From the NCBI GenBank assembly GCA_051000715.1, contig JBPCOB010000244.1, forward strand, positions 1-7,919: a stretch of DNA of 7,919 bases. The letters are read 5' to 3'. The notes under the pieces are model-generated. The model made no database searches and was not told the origin of the DNA. It saw nothing but the letters and a program-made list of their open reading frames with translations. Origin of the DNA: JBPCOB01 sp051000715 (GTDB taxonomy: Bacteria; Actinomycetota; Actinomycetes; JALYNC01). Positions 7,301-7,919 of the stretch are shown piece by piece. Made by a program: the position numbers and the translations under genes. Position 1 is the stretch's first letter, and every line of letters starts with the position of its first letter.

Positions 7301-7612
7301 GAACCGGCCGAGCGGGGGTGGCGGGCCACGCTGGACGGGCGGCCGATGCCTCGGCGTACGGCGTACGGCTGGGCTCAGGCCTTCGCCGTACCGCCGGCGG
7401 GCGGCCGGCTGGTCGTCGGCTACGACGGCAGTTCGCGGCGACACTGGCTGGTAGGGCAGGCTGTGCTGCTTGCCGGCCTGCTGTTGCTCGCCGCGCCCCG
7501 CGCCCGCCGGCTGGACGGTGCGCCGGCGTTCCCGGGCGCGGAACCGCTGGTCATCGATCCGGGTGAGTCGGCGCAGGGCTACGCCCGCGCGCCCGCCGTG
7601 GTACGCCGGTGA
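4385..7612 (+). CDS. GT2 glycosyltransferase fused to a polytopic membrane and extracytoplasmic domain
   Basis: The 1,075-residue protein opens with a GT2 (GT-A fold) domain at about residues 12-260: VTAVLVAHDG at 13-22, DTGSTDN at 47-53, HDD at 120-122 in the place of the DxD metal site, and GDDLDLCWR at 222-230 as the probable acceptor/base motif. Hydrophobic stretches follow at about 281-305, 408-425, 470-508, 522-560, 573-608, 622-645, 686-725, 743-762 and 778-800. Residues 801-1018 are largely non-membrane, contain EPAERGWRATLDGR, and probably face outside; a last helix spans about 1021-1038. It likely transfers a sugar to a lipid-linked or envelope acceptor; donor and acceptor cannot be read from sequence. 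ATG 4385 is the first start codon in frame and has no Shine-Dalgarno match. A long low-complexity loop (about 86-113) interrupts the GT2 domain, and Leu496 is a rare TTA codon. Its stop overlaps the next gene. The GT2 fold is firm; function is open. Confidence 0.9.
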   Translation: MHPLAAEPSGHHVTAVLVAHDGARWLPAALAALAAQARPPDRVVAVDTGSTDNTRELLFAAFGKQAVLTLPRRTGFGAAVAAGLAAAETSEPSADIGPPQRAHGAPDAGPVARKWVWLLHDDCAPEPGALQSLIAAAEAAPSAGVLGPKVRGWPASRQLLEVGFTVDRVGRRETGLDRAGELDQGQHDGVRDVLAVGTAGMLVRRAVWDRLGGLDAALPVFGDDLDLCWRARLAGVRVLVVPDAVVGHAAAAATGARSLDAVATAPGRTARRNGVYAAMVNLPLLALLLVVPRLVLGAVLGGAARLALRRPGAAGELLAVGGVLLHPVRLLRGRWRRRRSRMVPARTAYPFLADPRLRRRRNRDALAGWAGRLTAPVEFRRRRGEPAGGGDSLVDPAARTGLLRALLVRPPVLLGVGLAVVALVAQHDLLGTGSLAGGRLLPAPRGASDLWSSYLASWHPVAAGTAAPAPPYLALVAAMAALLLGRAPLAVDVLLLGAVPLAGLSAYAASRRLTSRLSLRMWAAATYALLPAVTGAVAGGRLDAAAAMVALPLVLSGVGRALVADRREGWQPAWLAALGLSVAAAFSPLLYVLLAPLLLATVLMAPTRVASRGDRRRGVRRSLSALVVLAVPPLLLLPWTLTTLTHPSAALAGFGPVAGGLVDLRLRPVDLLLLHPGGPGLPSWWLEAPLLAAALAGLARTRGFGLAAAGWALALAGTAGGVLVARVTAAPLGGGIHAPAWPGVPTALAGAGLVLAAVVAVDGLFDRLTGHSFSWRQPAAVALSAAAAGVPVLAAASWVGGAGDTLLDRRGPSVLPAFVAASVAGPGRPGALVLRSASDGTLGYAELRSAGSTLGESDLAPSGGSTARLTGLVRDLAAGRGGGVAERLSAAAVGYVYAPPPADAGLTQALDGAAGLSRVAAGPGVRLWRVLATTGRLTLLPLAGQPTVLAAGTTGARTVLPPGPPGRLLVLAEPAERGWRATLDGRPMPRRTAYGWAQAFAVPPAGGRLVVGYDGSSRRHWLVGQAVLLAGLLLLAAPRARRLDGAPAFPGAEPLVIDPGESAQGYARAPAVVRR

Positions 7613-7919
7613 GCCGGCGCCTGCTGGCCCCGCTCGTCGTGGCGGCGCTCGTGGCCGGCGGCGCCACCGCGGCCTCGAGGAGCTGGCCGGTCCTGCCGCG
7701 GGAGCCGCGGCCGGCCATGCCGACCAGCGCGCCGGTGGCCGAGCGCAACCTCGTCTGCCCCGACCTGTCCGGCGTGCCCGGGCGCACCGTGACCCGGGTG
7801 ACGGTGGCCGCACTGCCGGGACCGGACGGTGCCGGCGCGGCGGAGATGTCGGGCCTGGGGGACGGCTTCCCGGCACCTCTGCCGCGGTTGGCAGGCACGG
7901 CGGCTGCCGCAGGGGCGGT
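7609..7919 (+). CDS. Secreted or membrane-anchored DUF5719-like protein, 3' partial
   Basis: The frame opens with GTG 7609 and runs unbroken to the right edge, giving 103 visible residues. The GTG overlaps the glycosyltransferase TGA (GTGA, 7609-7612), the usual arrangement for translational coupling; no separate ribosome site is evident. The start reads MSRRLLAPLVVAALVAGGA, a basic pair and a hydrophobic core, then an Ala-rich ATAAS stretch, which fits a signal peptide or N-terminal anchor. A Pro-rich linker and AERNLVCPDLSG follow; a Val/Leu-Cys-Pro motif near the mature N-terminus, together with position after such a glycosyltransferase, suggests the DUF5719 family of actinobacterial exported proteins. 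Its function is unknown; coupling implies it works in the envelope with the upstream enzyme. The gene is real with good confidence; the family name is tentative because most of it lies outside the window. Confidence 0.75.
   Translation, partial: MSRRLLAPLVVAALVAGGATAASRSWPVLPREPRPAMPTSAPVAERNLVCPDLSGVPGRTVTRVTVAALPGPDGAGAAEMSGLGDGFPAPLPRLAGTAAAAGA

Overview
The window is about 7.9 kb of very GC-rich, densely coding DNA. Its gene content (fused FO synthase FbiC, a WhiB-family iron-sulfur regulator, a DUF222/13E12 HNH protein, a DUF5719-type secreted protein), GTG starts and near-absence of TTA codons point to an actinomycete. Micromonosporaceae or a relative is plausible, but nothing seen here fixes the family. 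All supported genes are on the + strand. The long minus-strand open frames are by-products of GC-rich codon use. I saw no tRNA, rRNA, CRISPR array, insertion sequence or phage gene.

Layout. (1) Positions 1-1262: a DUF222/HNH endonuclease-like gene, open at the left edge and broken by one in-frame TAG at 585-587, so a probable pseudogene. A perfect 10-bp inverted repeat (1255-1299) overlaps its stop and may be a terminator. (2) 1319-3868: fbiC, the fused CofG-CofH radical-SAM enzyme that makes FO, the deazaflavin core of coenzyme F420. A TANNNT -10 element sits exactly where a leaderless transcript starting on the GTG would need it. (3) 3963-4232: a WhiB/WhiB2-type regulator with all four cluster cysteines, preceded by a promoter-like TTGACG-N17-TGTAAT that overlaps the fbiC stop. 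(4) 4385-7612: a 1,075-residue membrane protein with an N-terminal GT2 glycosyltransferase domain, a polytopic membrane region and a C-terminal, probably extracytoplasmic domain. (5) 7609 to the right edge: the start of a signal-peptide-bearing, DUF5719-like protein whose GTG overlaps the glycosyltransferase TGA.

How the parts may fit. fbiC supplies cofactor F420. WhiB/WhiB2 proteins control cell division and septation genes together with WhiA. The glycosyltransferase and its coupled secreted partner look like an uncharacterised cell-envelope module. F420 genes next to whiB2 recall mycobacteria, where fbiA-fbiB adjoin whiB2. I see no clear new defence or mobile system. The points most worth following up are the glycosyltransferase/DUF5719 pair with its single TTA codon and nested upstream dyads, the repeat on the whiB promoter, and the leaderless geometry at fbiC.
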